Both the position numbers and the translations under genes were made by a program. The notes beneath the pieces are model-generated. The model saw only the letters and a list, made by a program, of their open reading frames with translations, was not told where the DNA came from and ran no database searches. Of a stretch of DNA of 5,814 bases, positions 5,793 to 5,814 are shown one piece after another (position 1 is the first letter of the stretch; each line of letters opens with the position of its first letter). This DNA comes from Chlorobiota bacterium (GTDB taxonomy: Bacteria; Bacteroidota; Bacteroidia; Bacteroidales; B39-G9): positions 1-5,814 of the forward strand of contig DAOVJU010000245.1 of assembly GCA_030632095.1 (NCBI GenBank), read 5' to 3'.

Positions 5793-5814
5793 GCCCTAAT
5801 AATTATTTATACCA

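Larger units (their letters stand above)
5654..5814. repeat. non-coding composite of REP-like repeat units
   Basis: No credible coding sequence is seen in this stretch. It contains two small GC-rich hairpins with 3-nt loops (5731-5743 and 5780-5792) and two related copies of a motif. GGCTCTACCTGTTCTAAG at 5654-5671 resembles GGGGCTTTCTGTTTATAG at 5739-5756. Between them is a more G+C-rich block (5671-5700, containing CACGCCATAGCCGTCAGG). This arrangement resembles dispersed intergenic repeats seen in many Bacteroidota genomes; that is recognition from memory and was not checked against a genome. The window ends inside or just after the element. Confidence 0.5.

Noticed and set aside
1..5814. 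CRISPR array, tRNA, rRNA, riboswitch or insertion sequence
   Set aside because: No regularly spaced repeats, no cloverleaf-like or conserved rRNA segments and no transposase-like reading frame were seen.

Overview
The window looks like a low-G+C member of the Bacteroidota, probably a Bacteroidales or Marinilabiliales-type or related marine or anaerobic lineage. The evidence is the gene families: a FecI-type ECF sigma factor, a FecR anti-sigma factor with a DUF4974-type C-terminus, a TonB-dependent receptor with STN and carboxypeptidase-regulatory-like N-terminal domains, and a DUF4249-type lipoprotein. A near-perfect Bacteroidota promoter (TTTG, 19 nt, TAAATTTG) and the lack of Shine-Dalgarno sequences agree with this. 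Genus cannot be set from the sequence alone.

Layout. Positions 19-228 (minus strand) encode a small dodecin of the type that lacks the flavin-stacking tryptophan. Positions 229-408 are a divergent, very AT-rich intergenic region holding the sigma-gene promoter and several short repeats. On the plus strand follow four genes: ECF sigma factor (409-993, TTG start), FecR-like anti-sigma factor (1075-2094), TonB-dependent outer-membrane receptor (2088-4796) and DUF4249 lipoprotein (4796-5608). The last three overlap by 7 nt and 1 nt, so they are surely one transcript. A 16-bp perfect palindrome follows at 5620-5652, then about 160 nt of non-coding sequence with small GC-rich hairpins that resembles the dispersed REP-like repeats of Bacteroidota genomes.

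How the genes work together. This is a cell-surface signalling and uptake unit. A ligand bound by the receptor at the outer membrane should be sensed through the periplasmic STN domain, passed to the C-terminal domain of the inner-membrane FecR protein, and lead to release of the sigma factor, which would transcribe the receptor genes and perhaps its own. The DUF4249 lipoprotein sits where a SusD-like protein sits in glycan systems, so it may be the receptor's partner. The ligand is unknown; no degradative or siderophore genes lie in the window.

Nothing here is clearly a new system. The most open points are the DUF4249/receptor pair, the hydrophobic tail on the sigma factor, the odd N-terminus of the receptor and the repeat-rich 3' end.
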